64,000 nt of DNA from Heliopora coerulea (GCA_030142905.1 JASJOG010000172.1:606001-670000), one strand, 5' to 3'. Positions 1 through 12,462 are shown, counted from the first letter of the stretch. Translations and numbers: made by a program. The notes: generated by a model not told the origin, from the sequence alone.

Positions 1-2269
1 TTTGGCGTACCTAATGCTTCCCACTTGAAAATTATTCTAACAAAGTTTTAGTTATTTATCAGTTGATATTTTCAGATGACTACCATTGAAGTAATAATGA
101 CTATTATTGAAGTAATAATTTCCTGACTGTTCTTTGAGCAAATGTTGGTCGGATGATAAGGTAGAGGTTACGTCTTATACATGTGACGTCGAGTCATTGG
201 TTAGTTGATTCCCACTGAAGCAACAGCTTAATATTAAGTCTGGTTGTGACGGTGAACACAAATATTTTAATCGTTAACGAGTGAAGGAATATTTAGACCA
301 GGAATGGTGCTAAATTGGAACAAAATTCCATTTTCTGGGTAGGTTAATGCAGTTACCACGACATTCTTATGAGGACAAGCCAATTAGTTTCATTTACAAC
401 AATTTACTACCCGTAGCCTTTTGCCCAAGCCACCTTTTTTGCCCCTCTTATTATCCCACCACAATCATCAGCCCCTGCTTTACTCAAATCCAATTTTAAC
501 TAATCCTCGAACACAAAAAGGACTGGGTATGAGTCATCAGCAAACTTTGCGAAGACTTTCTTAGATACAACCCTCGTCGACATATAACCGGTTAGGAATG
601 TAGGACATCGGATTTACTAACCCTGTCTCCCAGTCACGAAGGTCATCAACTTCTTTATCTTCGTCGCCTTTTGGAAGCCCCAGTGAACGAATTAATGTTT
701 CCATCAACTGAAAACAATTGCTGTACTACGCAGCAGTCCAGTGGTCAAAATTGCAATGACCCCACTTATTTCTTACGTCAGAGCGTACATCGTTTGCATT
801 GGTTTGATTACGAGCATGAAAAACAGACGCATTTGCGAGGATTCCTAACACTGCTGACAGGTCACACGCATGATCAAATCCTAGAAATGTAGAGATAAGT
901 TGGTTAGTTTTTTGAAATCTTACTGATACATCAAGGCTACATCATACAAGAAACTCTCTTAAATACACAACATGGAAATTAAACAGTAGGAAATAACATA
1001 TTTTAAAACCACCCATGTTTACTACCATAAAAGAGATATTAATGCTGGTTAGAACTAATTAATTTATGAAAAAGGAGAATCTTCTGAGTACCGAAGAGCC
1101 ACTTTCTAATTATACGTAACTATACCTTATTGTACCGCAAACTTGTTATCGAATTATAGTTAAAACATATTTCCAAAGAAAAAAATAAAAAGAAAAAAAT
1201 AAAAAGAAAAAAAAACAGCTAAAAAACTAAAAATATAAAAAAAAATTAAAAAAAAACCAACTAAAAAAACCTTCAAAAAAACCAAAACATTATCTTGGTA
1301 GAAGCATAATTTCTTCGGAAACAGACAGCACAACGTAAATTGTTGGAGAGGTTCACCACGCGATGTAAATAATTCATAACTACATCCGTTCTTCATTACG
1401 ACTTAGCTAAGTTGATATCAAAATTGCTAATAGAATTACTAAAATACTTAAAATTAATACCCTTTAAAATTTGAATGAAACAATGTCCTACTAACCGCTG
1501 AAATAAAAAAATGTAAACGAGATTTAAAATATTTCGAAGGCAGTCTGGGTAATCACCACAAAATTTCGAAGTAAATCTTGTAGCTCGCTCTTAAACCCTT
1601 TCAAGGGTACTCTACCGAAGAGAATTGGCTACAAGTTACGACGAACAGCTACCGAACCAAAAACAATCAAAAAAAAATCTGTTTCTGTGAATTTGATTTT
1701 TTTGGTTAATTGGAAGAGTAAACAAAAAGCAAATAAGTCGAAGAGGAAAATTAAGAACAAGCTTAGAATGAAAAAAAAAGGAAGTGATGCGAGGAGCCAA
1801 TGCTGCACTTAGGAATGGAACCCAGGATTCAGGAATCGCAAAAAACCACTGCAGTGCTTTAAACCTCTGGCCACTGACACATTGCATCTACAAAAACTAT
1901 TTTTTATATTTTCAGTGTGGGTTGCCACGTTTAACTTACAACTTCGCCTTTTGTAATTTCCAGTGGTGATTTCCACATTTAAAACAAAAACGTTTACGAA
2001 TGATGACCCCCAACGACTTAAAAAATACGAAGAAAACAATCCCTTAAAATCAAAATACGACAAAAAGGTGGGCAAGGGGTGGTTGCATGTTCATATTCCT
2101 TGTTTTACATGTTTGGGTTCCACTTCAGTTCAATTTCTGCTACTCCATATAATTCTAACCGACATAAATAAAAAAAAAAGTTCTTGGAATAGTAGTGGAT
2201 GAACAGTTAGAGTAGGATCAACTAACAAAACCATAATTGTCTATGAAAAGGAAAAGAAAAAAGGATGAA
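1..2269. other. Intergenic DNA, no gene recognised
   Basis: No reading frame here shows a recognisable domain, and short ORFs on both strands overlap freely. An A-rich low-complexity stretch (AAAAAG/AAAAAT words) lies at about 1168-1285. I see no RNA gene or transposon end. Confidence 0.5.
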
Positions 2270-2282
2270 TTACTAAATATGT

Positions 2283-2767
2283 TTACTTCACTTGTCTCAT
2301 CCCATTTCAGATATTGCTCTACAATATGGAACGTCGGTAACAGTACACAAATTGACAAATTATACAAGTTACAAAAACGAACCGCTCAAGTGGCGGGATT
2401 GATTGATTGAATTACGAACTTAGATCTGTCGAGATATTTGAAAAACCGAATTGGGATCCAAAAATCAATTTTGGAAAAACTTGATGACTTTATGAATTTC
2501 AAGGCCTTGCAAGGTATCACACCTTATTACCTTTCACATTTGTTCGTTATTAGTCACGAGGTTTGTCAACTGAGAAATAATGATCGTATACTTCGTTTCG
2601 GAAAGTCTACAACAAACTTCGTAAAAAACAGCTTTTCATACTGTGAAGCATTAGCATGAAATAATCTTCCAATTTTAATTATCAATAATTATGACAAGCT
2701 TTCCACTCATTTGTTCAAAACCTTACTTAATAAACACTTCCAAGGCTGGAATAATAATATGAAATTG
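2283..2767 (+). pseudogene. Non-LTR retrotransposon (LINE) reverse-transcriptase C-terminal remnant
   Basis: The plus-strand frames read like the C-terminal end of an endonuclease/RT-type LINE ORF (CR1/jockey-like). A segment resembling SHFRYCSTIW is followed by a KLQKRTAQV-like stretch, then ALQGITPYYLSHLF, which matches the usual GLAPEYLSDLF-type motif after the thumb. Stops interrupt the frame at about 2408 and 2657, so it cannot encode a protein. No 5' part or target duplication was found. The family assignment rests on motif recall, so the exact clade is uncertain. Confidence 0.65.
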
Positions 2768-2903
2768 TGATTAATATGGATTTTATTAGCACGGACGGCT
2801 CTTTGAAGGTCACGAGAATGAAAGGGCACTGTGTGTAAATAAGTTTAAACAACAACAACAATAATAATTATAATGGTAATAATAATAAGTCAACCTCTTT
2901 TCC

Positions 2904-3846
2904 TTGGTATATAAATATATTAACAGAATTTATATACCAAGGGGAACCGGTGGACGTGGACTTATTAGTGCTGAAAGCTCCATTCGAAGGGAGAAAAACA
3001 GTATGGGCTGGTATGTTAAACATAGTGTTGAGCTATTTCTGGAGTGTGTGAGGGTAGGGAATATAATAGAAACCGCGGAGTGTATTCAGCCAAAAGAATA
3101 TAACGGAATAGAAGAGGAAGAACAAGAGAAAATATGGAGAGAGAAAGATATGGTATGGACAATTTGTGAGAGATCATGAAGATGATGGAGAGAAACAAAA
3201 ATCCTGGGATTGTGTCACAAAAGCGGACTTGAAAGCTACTACTGAGGCGTTCGTTTTTGCGGCCCAAGAACAAGCTATAAGAACAAACTATATCAAATTC
3301 CATATTGATAGAACAATAAGTTCGTCTTTGTGTAGAATGTGCGGTCAGAAAGGAGAAACCGTTTTACATCTAGTAAGTGAAGGCAGCAAGTTAGCGCAAG
3401 GGGAGTATAAGGGTAGACATGACAATCTAGGCCGTAAATTCCATTGGGAAATATGTAGGAAATACAACTTGGAACATACAAACAAATGGTATGAACACCA
3501 ACCACAAGGAGTGTTAGAAAATAGTCATAAGTTATTATGGGATTTCAATATTCAATGTGACCACAAAATAGAACACAGTAGACCTGATTTAATTATAGTG
3601 GATAAAGAAAAGAAGACAGCGTGTATTATTGACATAGCGGTACCTGGAGATAATAGGGTGGGAACGAATGAATTGGAAAAAATTTTAAAGTACCAAGACT
3701 TGAAAATGGAAATATCAAGAATGTGGCCGTTCAATCAAGTGGAAGTCATACCAATAGTTGTTGGTGCCCTGGGAACGGTATCAAAAAGACTTGAAGGGTT
3801 GTTTTTGGAAAAGATTGGGGCTGTAATACCAGTTGAAATGCTGTAA
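2904..3846 (+). pseudogene. R2/NeSL-type LINE ORF C-terminus with restriction-like endonuclease
   Basis: Two plus-strand frames, 2904-3179 and 3166-3846, form the C-terminal end of a site-specific-type LINE polyprotein. The first frame contains IPRGTGGRGLISAE, a motif found after the RT domain. The second contains a zinc-knuckle-like CRMCGQKGETVLHL segment in which the later cysteine appears replaced (SEGS). It is followed by the PD-(D/E)XK nuclease core RPDLIIVD...IIDIAVPGD and a KVIPIVVGALGTV-type end. The frames are offset, so there is a frameshift near 3150-3180. A probable 3' UTR runs to about 3990 and ends in A/T repeats. The RT core is absent, so this is a 5'-truncated dead copy. Confidence 0.8.
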
Positions 3847-3994
3847 AAGACAGTATTACTTGGAACATCAAGAACCATACAAAGGGCCATGGACACGAAG
3901 GACATATAACTCTAGGACTTTAGGTTGCGGGTAGCAACTTGCTCCTAGTTTTATTCCAGTTTGTTTTAATAGACAGTGTGGAAAAACAATAATA

Positions 3995-4052
3995 ACAATA
4001 TTGTAATAAAAAATAATATTAGTAATAATAATAGTAATAATAATAATAGTCA
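3995..4052. repeat. AAT-type microsatellite
   Basis: A run of AAT/ATAGTA words directly follows the LINE 3' end and may be derived from its tail. Confidence 0.8.
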
Positions 4053-4366
4053 GCTGTTGGACTGGCGTCTAGCTTGCCTTAATTGGTCGGCTTTGCGGAA
4101 CAGACCCTTAGAATAGTCTGAGAGGAAGTGTGATGGTTATTGAGGAAGTCTCATGATTTGTAGGTGCAAAGCACCAGCCTTTGACCATGCCCAACCAACG
4201 GAATTGTGTATGTGAAACTGTGGTGTAAAATGGCATTAACTACTCACGATGTTTTTCACTTTGTGATTGCCATACCACTATAATTTATGGGACATGTGCC
4301 CGCTTTGGCATAATATGGCAATTTGGGCTAAACGAGCTCATTGGCTCGTATGAGCTGACTTTCCTC

Positions 4367-4549
4367 AGTAATAATAATAGTAATAATAATAGCAACAACA
4401 ATAGTAATAACAATAGTAATAACATTAGTGATAATAATAGTAATAATAATAGTAATAATATTTTTTTTATAGTAATAATAATAGTAGTAATAATAGGAAT
4501 AATAATAGTGATAGTAATAGTAATTGCAGGAGTAATAGCTATAAGAAAA
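4367..4549. repeat. AATAGT/AAT microsatellite array
   Basis: Imperfect tandem AAT and AATAGT units with a short T run in the middle. Open frames on the minus strand here are just poly-Ile/Leu/Thr readings of the repeat and are not genes. Confidence 0.85.
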
Positions 4550-4629
4550 ATGCATTTCATGATCAAACATTGCATTATAGATAAAAGCTGGAAGTTCTAC
4601 GTGCTTAAACCCCGGGAAAACGATTTCCT

Positions 4630-4703
4630 AGCTCCAAACGCGGATCGAACCAGCAACTTTCTGATGACCTACAAGACCTTCTAACCACTGAGCTGCCGAG
4701 ATT
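4630..4703 (-). repeat. tRNA-like SINE head, diverged copy
   Basis: The minus strand shows a cloverleaf-type region with an A-box-like CAGCTCAGTGGTTAGA and the B-box GGTTCGATCC. It is clearly related to the better copies at 4852-4927 and 5194-5269 but more diverged. Probably a tRNA-derived SINE rather than a functional tRNA. Confidence 0.65.
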
Positions 4704-4851
4704 CAGATGGCGAGAGCAGGAGCAAGTTTTACTACGCAGCAGCCAATAATGTTGATGATGTGATGATAATTTGATGTTTGAAAAACGTGAGAGCTTGGAA
4801 TATTAAGGTAGATAAACGATCTTCAAGCTCGATACTCAGAAAATGATTTCT

Positions 4852-4927
4852 GAGCCCCAGACGGGGATCGAACCCGCAACCTTCTGACGACAGGTTAGAC
4901 GCTCTAACCATTGAGCTACCGAGACTC
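4852..4927 (-). repeat. tRNA-derived SINE copy (minus orientation)
   Basis: The minus strand carries TAGCTCAATGGTTAGAGCG (A box), an anticodon-type stem TCTGA/TCAGA with loop CCTGTCG, and GGGTTCGATCC (B box). Acceptor-like ends pair with several G-U pairs. At least five related copies lie within 2.2 kb, each followed by a shared tail (a CAGAAATCATTTTCTGAGTAT-like segment). This points to a SINE family with a tRNA-like head. The cloverleaf is good enough that a real tRNA gene cannot be fully excluded. Confidence 0.7.
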
Positions 4928-5193
4928 AGATGGTGAGCTAAGGTTCAAATTCGATATATAAATGTGCGACCTAAGCGGAAGCCACTATATATTAATAATG
5001 ATTGAAGCAGTTTGATGTTTGAGAAACGTGAGAGCTTGGATATATTAAGGTAGATGAACGATCTTCAAGTTCGATACTCAAAAACGCTCTCACGTTTCTC
5101 CAACATCGAACTACTTCAATCATTATTAATATATAGTGGCTTCCGCTTAGGTCGCACATATATATATCGAATTTGCACCTTAGCTCACCATCT

Positions 5194-5269
5194 GAGTCTC
5201 GGTAGCTCAATGGTTAGAGCGTCTAACCGGTCGTCAGAAGGTTGCGGGTTCGATCCCCGTCTGGGGCTC
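5194..5269 (+). repeat. tRNA-derived SINE copy (plus orientation)
   Basis: Near-identical partner of 4852-4927 in the opposite orientation. It has A box TAGCTCAATGG, B box GGTTCGATCC, and acceptor-like arms GAGTCTC and GGGGCTC. It lies in the right arm of the large inverted repeat 4803-5320. Confidence 0.7.
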
Positions 5270-5386
5270 AGAAATCATTTTCTGAGTATCGAGCTTCAAG
5301 ATCGTTCATCTACCTTAATGTGATGATAATGTTAGCGATGTTCATTGAGACAAAACTTCAAGACATTAGTCCCAATGAACATTACT

Positions 5387-5462
5387 GAGTCTTGGTAGTT
5401 CAATGGTTATAACATCTCGCCGATTATCAGAAGGTTGCGGGTTGGATCCCCGTCTGGGGCTC
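5387..5462 (+). repeat. tRNA-derived SINE copy, diverged
   Basis: Same head as 5194-5269 with substitutions: TAGTTCAATGGTTATAAC replaces the A box region and GGTTGGATCC the B box. It is preceded by a short inverted repeat (AATGTTCATTG/CAATGAACATT near 5332-5381). Confidence 0.65.
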
Positions 5463-5589
5463 AGAAATTGTTTTTATGAGGTTTAAGCTTCGCGAACATC
5501 CAACCATTATCCATGATTATGTCCAAGCTCCCACATTCAAAACATTAGTTTCAAATCTTCCATTAGTCGTGTAGTTTCAAATGCTGCTT

Positions 5590-5700
5590 GGGTTTCACAA
5601 CTGTGGGTGTCCGGGGGTGTTGGTGGCACAGTAAAACTGCACGGTTCTCTTCCCCTTGTAACTAGGGTTCGATTCCGGCTCCGTGCAGTTACCTGACCAA
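5590..5700 (+). repeat. Possible second tRNA-derived SINE type
   Basis: Contains GGTGTTGGTGGCACAGT (weak A box) and GGGTTCGATTCC (good B box) about 45 bp downstream, ending in a CCGTGCAGTT segment that repeats the earlier ACTGCACGG inverted. Only one copy is visible, so the call rests on the B box. Confidence 0.35.
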
Positions 5701-6491
5701 GGTTCCTCTTAGTACTGCTCCCATCGGTTCATATCCATAATTGATTAATCGCTGTCAGCAATCGATTAATATCGATTAATCGTACTGAATAAATTAAATC
5801 ACGACCCGTCCACAGTGGTTTGTCTCTTCAACGAAAGGGGTGTGTTTTAATGTTTTTAAAGTTTCGAAATTTTCCAGTAGAAAAACTCAAGTAAAAAAAA
5901 CATAATATAATTATATAAACACAGAGAAATAGGCTAAATAAAGAAATATACACTTTGACTGTCTACATATTGTTTTTGCTTAAAAATAACAGTGTATCAA
6001 CAACGGCTGGTTTGAGTGCTGCACGCTTCTTCTTTGACCACAAATTGGCTGCAATGAGAGCGCGAGAATGCTATCTTTTCGCATTTTTTTTTTAATTTCA
6101 GAAAGAAAGTTCAGGTGAATATCATGCTGCGCGTGGTTGTTGTGGATGATCCGATTATTTTTATGAATAATCGATTGCCAAAAAATAATCGATTAATCGG
6201 AAGCAGCATTAGTTACCCTTGTTACTTGTGAGAAGAGTGTTATCCACTCTGACCCTTGAGTTACCGAGACTCAGGTAGCGAACTCACGAGCAAGTTATGA
6301 GCACTCACGGTATGAACACTTTCCCGGAGGTAGCTACCCCTTTGACTATTACAGTTGTTTGGCGATAGCCAGAGGAAAATAATAGAAGTCTTATCCCGCT
6401 GGGAAAGACTTTGTATGAAATACGAACTTGTACTTGGGCTCACCATCTGAAGGTAATGTTACACGCTGCGGTTTTTTCCTGCGACTTGTGT

Positions 6492-6525
6492 CCCCCCCCC
6501 CCCCCCCCAAAAAAAAAAAAAAAAA
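6492..6525. repeat. C17-A17 homopolymer junction
   Basis: Seventeen C are followed directly by seventeen A. Run length in an assembly may be inexact. Confidence 0.8.
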
Positions 6526-6752
6526 TTGTTGCAAGTTGCATGAAGGGTGTCATACAAGACGAACGTTATCCAACTTGTTGAAATGTGCTGCAAAAAGTAG
6601 AACCTGATTCTACTTTCCGTACGACTTGTGATTTTAAAAAATCAGTAACACGAGGGGTTGTTACACGCTATAAACTGCTATGCAACTTGTAACAATTTTT
6701 TGTCTCGACATAAGTTCCAAGAAAAATCATACCGTGCATTTAACATTAGTTT

Positions 6753-6826
6753 GAGTCTTCGTAGCTCTGTGGTTAAAGCGTCTCACCGGTCGTCAGAAGC
6801 TTACGGGTTTGATCCCCGCTGGGGCG
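6753..6826 (+). repeat. tRNA-derived SINE copy, diverged
   Basis: Carries GTAGCTCTGTGGTTAAAGCG, CGTCAGAAG and GGGTTTGATCC, followed by the same tail type as the other copies (TCGTTTTCTGAGTGT). A further truncated minus-strand fragment lies near 6240-6277. Confidence 0.6.
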
Positions 6827-8701
6827 TATAAATCGTTTTCTGAGTGTTAGGGTTTGACAAACATCCACAGATCATCTAATACCTAGGGAAGTCGTTTTGG
6901 AGTTTTTGTCCATTGTATCTGTGAGTTTTGAATAAAAATTATTAGACGTTAGTTGTGCCTGCCATGCACCAGAGTAAACTTGGCCGCTGTTTCGTTGGTA
7001 ACTTTTGTCTCTTTTGGTACTGGTCTTCATGGAGGCCTAAATCCTGCTTTCTCCTCCTCTGTTTCTGTTTGGTTCCGTTCTCACCGTTTTTCAAATCGTC
7101 TTTTTCGCTGACAGTTGTTTTCCTGTTCTTTTTACATAGCGATAAGTGTTAAGCACTCGCCTTTTTTCTGTAAACGTTGTCTACCTCTGCTTTCCTCTGG
7201 TGACCGTTTGGTTTCACTGGCTGTTGATAGTTTAAATTTGAACGCTTGGGGTGCTCCTACCTAGCAGTCTAGCAACCAGTCCCAAGATTTGCACAAGGCA
7301 TTGCTGAGTGAACTGGAATTTGCGTATCTATATCTCTGTCTCTGTTTCTGTCTCTGTATCTGCCTCTGTATTTGTCTCTCCTCGTGGGTTTTGACGTGAT
7401 TTACCTCTCATGTACCACGTTCTCCTTGTCCTTATCACTATCACATTTCTAATTTTCCATACTTTTTTAATTGTTCTTATCACATTTAGAATTGTTCATA
7501 CTTTTTTCATTGCTCTTGTGCTTATTACAGTAAAAAAATTTCATACTTTCTATAAATGGTAAACCTGAAGTGTATGGTAATGTTGATATGTAATGGTGTT
7601 TATTCACATGACTTATCTCGAAGGACGTCGCACGACAGATAAATAGATAGAGATGACCCAAATAAAGATATGTGGTGGTTGCAACGGCGCTGCAGCTTGA
7701 ATTAGGTGAAACTCTGAAAAATTTTCGTTTGAATCAATAATAAAAATTCTTAAGTTTGCCTGCAGCTGCTTGTTTAATAAGGCTATCACACATGTTCCTT
7801 ACGTAAACATGCTACTAAGATTTTGCCCCCCTGGAATATATTGGAGTATATTATTGTAAATTTATCAGCCCTAATATCTGAATGATGACTAAAATCACCA
7901 AACGACTGACCTGAAAGAGATCAACCCAGGCTGTCTTAATTTAAGTTCTAAAACACTATTTGCAGGTATTAACAATGGTACTTTATTACTGTTGTTTTGC
8001 AGAGAGCCTTAATTAAAAATTATCGGACATCAAGAGCTTTATTTTACGAACACAATATTTCTCATCATCAATTTTACCATTACTAAACATACAGTGATCA
8101 ACTGAAATGCAGAAGGAAGTTTTACGTTCATCTGAACTCATCTTTAGAACTCTACTACAATGGTCAGAACGTCCAAAGGCAAAGCACTTACTGAAAAAAT
8201 AATTACATAAACCTGGTAGTCTAATATACCAGTTTTTGAGATTATAGTAGCTAACTTATTTAAAATGGGAAGATTTTTGGTTGTAACTTTTAAGAACATG
8301 TTTAATTTTCTGCCTATTTTTCCTCTTTCTCATTGCTCGTATAAATTTCTTAAAAGGGATCCTTGACTGTTCTGGGTTTCTAGTGCGCCTAATTAAAACA
8401 ACTTCCCTTTAACTCGACATATCTAAAATAAAATCTGAATCATATTTAATTTCACTTATGCCTGTGATATCACTTGATGCACATGCTTCGTGTCCCTTCC
8501 GATACAAAGTGATCGGTTACCACACATTCAAATACAGTGGTGCATCGTTCTCTTCCTAATAGGCTTATTTCGTTTCTTTTTTCCTTCATAAAGGTTCATT
8601 TTGTCTCCTCAAATAATGTTCAGTTTTTCTCCGAAGAGGCTTCTCAGTTTTCCCCCGTAGAGGCAGCTCAGTTTTCAGAAGTTAAAGATGAATACGTCTA
8701 A

Positions 8702-8985
8702 ATCCCTCGCCAAATGCTTTCAACATTTCATTCAACATCCTTTAACATGGTTGCATGCAACATGTTGAACGCGTTTGGCCAACCATGTTGAATAAGAAAT
8801 TTGAACATGTTCAAATTTTTGTTCAACATGCATTCAATATATATACTGATCTTGACGACGATGAAATATGTTGAACGCGTTTGGCCATCCCTGACTTCAA
8901 CATCGTTCAACATCATTCGACATCGTTCAACAATGTTGAAAGGTGTTGAGCAAAATCTTGACAGCCTTTGGCCAGGGCTTAACTG
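8702..8985. mobile_element. MITE-like element with TTGAAC/GTTCAA internal words
   Basis: The ends CCCTCGCCAAATGCTTTCAA (left) and, on the other strand, CCCTGGCCAAAGGCTGTCAA form an imperfect ~20-bp terminal inverted repeat. The interior has many GTTCAACAT words and two copies of GTTGAACGCGTTTGGCCA. No coding capacity and no clear target duplication. Probably a non-autonomous DNA transposon. Confidence 0.55.
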
Positions 8986-10836
8986 CAACTTGATTGATGC
9001 GTTTGAAACCTATCATTAAGTTCATGGGTAACACCCTGACAAAACCGCTGGAAATCACAATAGCAAATTGGTGGTAATTCATTGAAAAAATACAGAAAAA
9101 TACTCACCACATGTGGAGAAGATATGAGTTAGATGACACCACACGCCGAAGATATGAATTAGACGACTTCACAAAGGGAAAGGCCACGAACGAGTTCGGA
9201 AATAGTTGTTGTGCACCCCATCAAATATTCACTATTTAATTGGTTGACATTATATTTGCTATTAGATTGGTCGAAAATTCTGACTTACGCTTTTAGGACT
9301 TTCCGTAGAGTTGTCTACCAGCTAATACGCGCTGTAGACATAAAAATGGTACATTTAATTTCATGACGTTTAGGTCACGTGAGTCAAAGAAAGAGACAGT
9401 GAAGGATATGTTGATTTTCATGTTGTAGTACGGTTGTAGCAAGCATATTAATGAACTTAAGAAATGCCGTTTTCTGCGACGGCGACTGGATGTCATTTTT
9501 ACTTCCGGATGACGTTGTTGGTTTTCTTGATCCGCCCTATCACTAATCACATTCATTTAATCAAGAGTCGGTATATTTAAGCTTCAGTATAATATTTATA
9601 TTATTAAGAATTAATACATTTATTTATAAGATTACAAATTTATGAAGAATATGGAAATTTATTAAGTCCCAAAATTCTTTTTAGATCCGCGTATAACAAG
9701 ACCCCAGCCCAGTGACACAAAAAAAAAATTAACCTCTTGAAGGAGCTAAATAGAGGACTTACGGTAACTGTAAAAATACTACAAAACACTAACTTTTTGT
9801 TTCTACTAGGTATTTTAACCCCCAGTCGAAATGATATCATTCATACTTTTATTGCACTACAAAGACACGCATACATTTTTCTGTTTGTGAAAATGAAGCA
9901 TGATGAAAAGTTTGAAAGAACGAAAACTAGCAGTGGTAACTCGAGGCTCGGAGTGCTAGAGCTTCCTCAGCTATTTAGAATCCCCCCGACTTTCACACAA
10001 GCTTCTACGATGATCTGAGTACATAGAGAAAATGACTATTTCTTTCATTTGATTTTTTCTTTCAGACAACAATCAAAATTAGGTAATACCACTCGTTTAT
10101 TCAGGTCATCAAAATGCTAGATCTCCTTATGCACTTTCGACTATAACGAAATTATTTTCGCATGCATTGAGTGGTAAAAACTAGGTTTTCTACTGAGCAA
10201 AGCGTGGTTTTTCGAAATGTTATTTTATAAGGGCGAATATAGCTGTCACTTAGTAATTTAGTTGACATCAAAACTACCCATCGCACATCAGACATAACTA
10301 GTCAACTCTCCTTGTTTTAAAATCTTTAGGTAAGACATCAAAAGCTGGATGAGAAATCTTGTTAGACAAATTAGTACGTCGTAGTAAGTATTTCAGTAGC
10401 ATTGCTTTCCTGGAGAGTTTAATTTTCAAAGAGCTCATATCACACTTTTTGCATCGGCTTTATACTAAACTTCTAACTAGATGAGATGTTTTATTCACTC
10501 CATAATAACTTTGAGTTTGATTTCCCTGACTTTACTCTGACAATCAGCTGATATCGGTTTAGTTTTTCTACTACATTTGTGAAATATAGGAAACTAATTT
10601 TGAGGCCTATAAGAGTGTGTCCACCCAAGTGCTTTAGGCACAAGTTTGGGAATGGTGGAGGAGGGTAAAAATTCTAGATTTTGAAAATCCCTGAGATGTA
10701 CCTTAAAGTATTTTCAGGGAAATATTTGTTTATTTTCACACCTCGTAATCAAAAAAGGAAAAAAAACAGAACAAAATCTCTTCGTTTGTAATTATTGCAC
10801 ATCCTTGACAGTCGTCTGTCTTGTTTCTTTTTACAG
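8986..10836. other. Intergenic DNA
   Basis: No gene, RNA or transposon end recognised on either strand. Confidence 0.45.
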
Positions 10837-10886
10837 AATGATGCAATGGCTGGCCTACGATGAAGGAGTTGGCATACCATTCGAAG
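10837..10886 (+). CDS. Possible short host exon
   Basis: A pyrimidine-rich acceptor (TTTCTTTTTACAG) is followed by 50 bp open in one frame (reading MMQWLAYDEGVGIPFE) and a possible donor GGTATC. It looks like an internal exon of a host gene. Neighbouring exons were not found, so this is only a candidate. Confidence 0.3.
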
Positions 10887-11684
10887 GTATCATCAATCGA
10901 TAATTTATTTTATATTCCATGTGGCTAGGTTTCTTCTGAGGCGAATATATTCAATAGCTTCTGTCAATGAACTGACTAAAAGTCTGGTTGCACTTTCTAT
11001 AAGTAAACAGGGAAAGCGGGGCCATAAACAACGCAGGAAAACAACGATATAACAATGAATTCGGATTCGCTTTTAATATTCCCCCCTAATATCCCACTGT
11101 AATATTCCCCGCGCCACTCCTTATCTTCCTTCCAATTTAAAACAAAAATAAGGAACACCAAGTACATTTCAACAATGCACATTTTAACAAGACTTATAAA
11201 CACATGTAAAGTAACTCACATTTTAAATACAACTAAGCAGTTGTTTGTATTGAAAGTACACGATTTGGGAAACGCTATCGTCTACCTCAAATTCCTTTGT
11301 TGCCAGCCATTCATGAACCTATTCTTGCTTTTTTATAAAACTTCTGGAACAGACTCTTTATCTTCCCAACTAACCCTTTCGCAGGTATGAAGAAAACGTA
11401 TATACTTATGACCTATTCAGTTGGATTCGATTCGCCAGAAATTTTGTGTTCAAAAAATCTCGTCCGACTCACCACTCATGTTTACCAAGTTCCAGCATAT
11501 TAAACCAACCAAACTAATCACTTTGTAATTTAAATATACCTCTTCAAAATTCCACTACTGATGTTCGTACTTCTATTGCATTATTTCAACGCTTTAGATA
11601 CGTATTCCGAAAGATCCTCAGAACAATAGCATCTCTTTGTACTTGTCTCTCGAATCAATCTCGTCCATGTGGAATATAAATAAA

Positions 11685-11777
11685 TTATTTTGAGGCCACT
11701 CGGGGATATGAGGCTCATGCACCTAGGGCTACGCCCTTTCTGAATAAATCACATATCTCTTCGTTGCCTCAAAATAA
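11685..11777. mobile_element. Short MITE-like element
   Basis: Perfect 12-bp terminal inverted repeats TTATTTTGAGGC/GCCTCAAAATAA enclose about 70 bp with no coding potential. No clear target duplication was seen. Confidence 0.5.
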
Positions 11778-11949
11778 CCTATACCTATTTTTCCATTAGC
11801 TTGCTTATATGGGAAATGGAAAAGGCAATTTTTTCGAAGATAGGAATATGGTGACTGGGGGTGGGGGCAAATCCGATGATTGGGGGGGCATTTGCCCCTC
11901 AGATATACTGTTAAAATGGGCTAGAACGAGGGATTACCACCTTTGAAAC

Positions 11950-12462
11950 AACCTCCTAGCAAATGGCGTAGATCATTGGATAATATACCACCAGGCCATG
12001 GATTGTGTTGCGTGGATTCTTAGCGAGATCAACGGAAATATCGACCCATCTGATCCGGAAGAGTTTTGATATGAGCCTGCACGGGTACACTGATGAAACA
12101 AAAATCGTGAACGACACAAGCACAAACATTTTTTTGAACCTCCAAGTTGAAAGAAAAATACAACCAATAACGATGATGTCAAGGCTGACGGAACATTGCA
12201 ACCAATCGAAGCGAATGACTCTCCAAAGTCTCAACGAGGTGCCAGTTCGAACGGTGTTCTACCAATTGCCAACCTCAACAGCAGTCTCCCGGCTGAGGCA
12301 ACAGTTAAGGATACGGAATCGGACGTTAGTCTACAAGAGCATACAAAGAGAGACTTGGGGCCGTTTTCCACTAGAAGAATATCTTCGCGCGAAGCGACTT
12401 TTTCTTTTGTCTCGTGAACTTTCGGCTGGAACTAATGATGGATCTATTCAATTTTAACAATG
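11950..12462 (+). other. Unassigned open region left of the large element
   Basis: Two overlapping plus-strand frames are open here. One is 12005-12457, 150 codons, basic. The other is a hydrophilic frame ending near 12417 that reads like a disordered exon with SPKSQRGASS. Codon texture suggests possible host coding sequence, but no domain or splice pair was identified. The virus-like element inserted only 6 bp after this region. Confidence 0.25.

Larger units (their letters stand above)
4803..5320. repeat. Large inverted repeat: two SINE copies head to head
   Basis: The segment 4803-5033 reappears inverted at about 5088-5320. Each arm contains a tRNA-like head, the shared tail ending TTAAGGTAGAT, and a unique stretch with the shared word GGTCGCACAT (GACCTAAGCGGAAGCC on the left arm). 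The ~55-bp centre contains a third short copy of the tail. Arms are similar but not identical, so this is an old fold-back structure made by insertion of one SINE next to another. Confidence 0.75.
5701..8701. other. Intergenic DNA
   Basis: Apart from the SINE copies and the homopolymer run, no gene is supported. A segment at about 6445-6715 has GTTACACGCT words near both ends and several ACTTGT/ACAAGT words, so it may be a degraded MITE. About 7330-7400 is CT-rich. ORFs present are short and lack recognisable domains. Confidence 0.45.

Noticed and set aside
4285..4575. Poly-Leu/Ile ORF
   Set aside because: Translation of AAT-type microsatellite.
4852..5462. Cluster of functional tRNA genes
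   Set aside because: Copies share non-tRNA tails, vary in the anticodon loop and B box, and come in fold-back arrangement; SINEs fit better, though not proven.
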